Assembly: GCA_002722385.1 (NCBI GenBank)
Contig: PBLR01000036.1
Location: forward strand, 1-15,268
Direction: 5' to 3'
DNA: 15,268 nucleotides
From: SAR116 cluster bacterium
GTDB taxonomy: Bacteria > Pseudomonadota > Alphaproteobacteria > Puniceispirillales > Puniceispirillaceae
Positions 14,940 through 15,268 of the stretch are shown in pieces. Under the pieces are notes generated by a model. It was given only the letters and a program-made list of their open reading frames with translations. It was not told the DNA's origin and searched no databases. The translations under genes and the position numbers were made by a program. Position 1 is the first letter of the stretch. Every line of letters starts with the position of its first letter.

Positions 14940-15227
14940 TCAGTTCAATTCAGAAAGCATCGTCTCCAGAACCTCACTTGCATTTGTGCCAGACAGTTTG
15001 ATGCGGTTCAGGGGTTTGGGCTGGATTTTCATATCGTCTTGCAAGCTGCGGCCTGCTGCTGATAGCTCTACCTGACCGCCGTCTACCTCAACAATCCGGG
15101 CGTTTTCTAGAGCGCTCACCTGTTCTATATCGGCAGGCAGCCCGGCACAGACAGACAAAAACAACCTGAAATCGGCTAGAGTCATTTCCGGTACGCGGGT
15201 CTGAAAAGCTGTCAGGGCCTCCAGCAT
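14940..15227 (-). CDS. Unrecognised small protein, possibly winged-helix-like, may extend past the right edge
   Basis: From ATG 15227 this gives 95 residues, but the frame stays open to the window end (DIQTDQKRLTSEK precedes the methionine), so the gene may start outside. The part LEALTAFQTRVPEMTLADFR and LFLSVCAGLP recalls the first helices of MarR-type winged-helix proteins. IVEVDGGQVELSAAGRSLQD recalls the wing and following helix. The middle, where a recognition helix would lie, is short, so DNA binding is doubtful. The stop TGA is five bases before the next gene, suggesting a two-gene operon. Neither protein gives a function from sequence. Confidence 0.6.
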   Translation of the reverse strand: MLEALTAFQTRVPEMTLADFRLFLSVCAGLPADIEQVSALENARIVEVDGGQVELSAAGRSLQDDMKIQPKPLNRIKLSGTNASEVLETMLSELN

Positions 15228-15268
15228 TTTCTCAGAGGTCAGCCGCTTCTGGTCAGTCTGGATATCCA

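Noticed and set aside
1..15268. CRISPR arrays, tRNA or rRNA genes, insertion sequences, phage or defence genes
   Set aside because: Read for on both strands; no spaced direct repeats, tRNA-like cloverleaf, transposase motifs or terminal repeats were seen.

Overview
The window looks like chromosomal DNA of a marine-type alphaproteobacterium of moderate GC content. The assignment rests on protein families and gene order. It carries DUF1491 and DUF1674 (SDHAF4-like) genes typical of the class, an alphaproteobacterial-type SMC hinge, atpI directly before atpB, a DUF721/DsbA/SMC run beside mutY, and an rsmB - heparinase-like - purH run. A SAR116/Puniceispirillum-like or related lineage is possible, but I cannot settle this without a search.

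Layout. Positions 1-890 (minus) hold the start of the F1Fo-ATPase Fo operon: atpI followed without a gap by atpB, which starts at GTG and runs off the left edge. Positions 1083-5207 (minus) hold a Tat-exported DsbA-like oxidoreductase gene followed by smc, probably one transcript. Positions 5208-6008 hold no intact gene. They contain a probable dsbA promoter, a strong hairpin, and a decayed sodium:alanine symporter (AGCS) gene with a large internal deletion plus a one-base frameshift. Positions 6009-7694 hold a divergent pair, DUF721/DciA-like (minus) and mutY (plus). Positions 7684-12551 (minus) hold rsmB, a heparinase II/III-like gene and purH; purH overlaps the mutY 3' end tail to tail by 11 bases. 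Positions 12682-14604 (plus) hold a 56-residue SDHAF4-like gene, a DUF1491 gene and a histidinol-dehydrogenase-family gene. Positions 14614-15268 (minus) hold two small unrecognised genes in tandem, the upstream one possibly cut by the right edge.

Most genes are housekeeping: ATP synthesis, chromosome organisation, oxidative base-damage repair, rRNA methylation, purine synthesis and succinate dehydrogenase assembly. I see no CRISPR array, insertion sequence, phage gene, tRNA or rRNA, and no clear defence or secondary-metabolite system. The best items for follow-up are the HisD homologue whose aligned zinc-ligand positions are changed, the AGCS pseudogene whose deletion appears to join two similar NALM motifs, the two unknown genes at the right end, and an inverted repeat in the purH leader.
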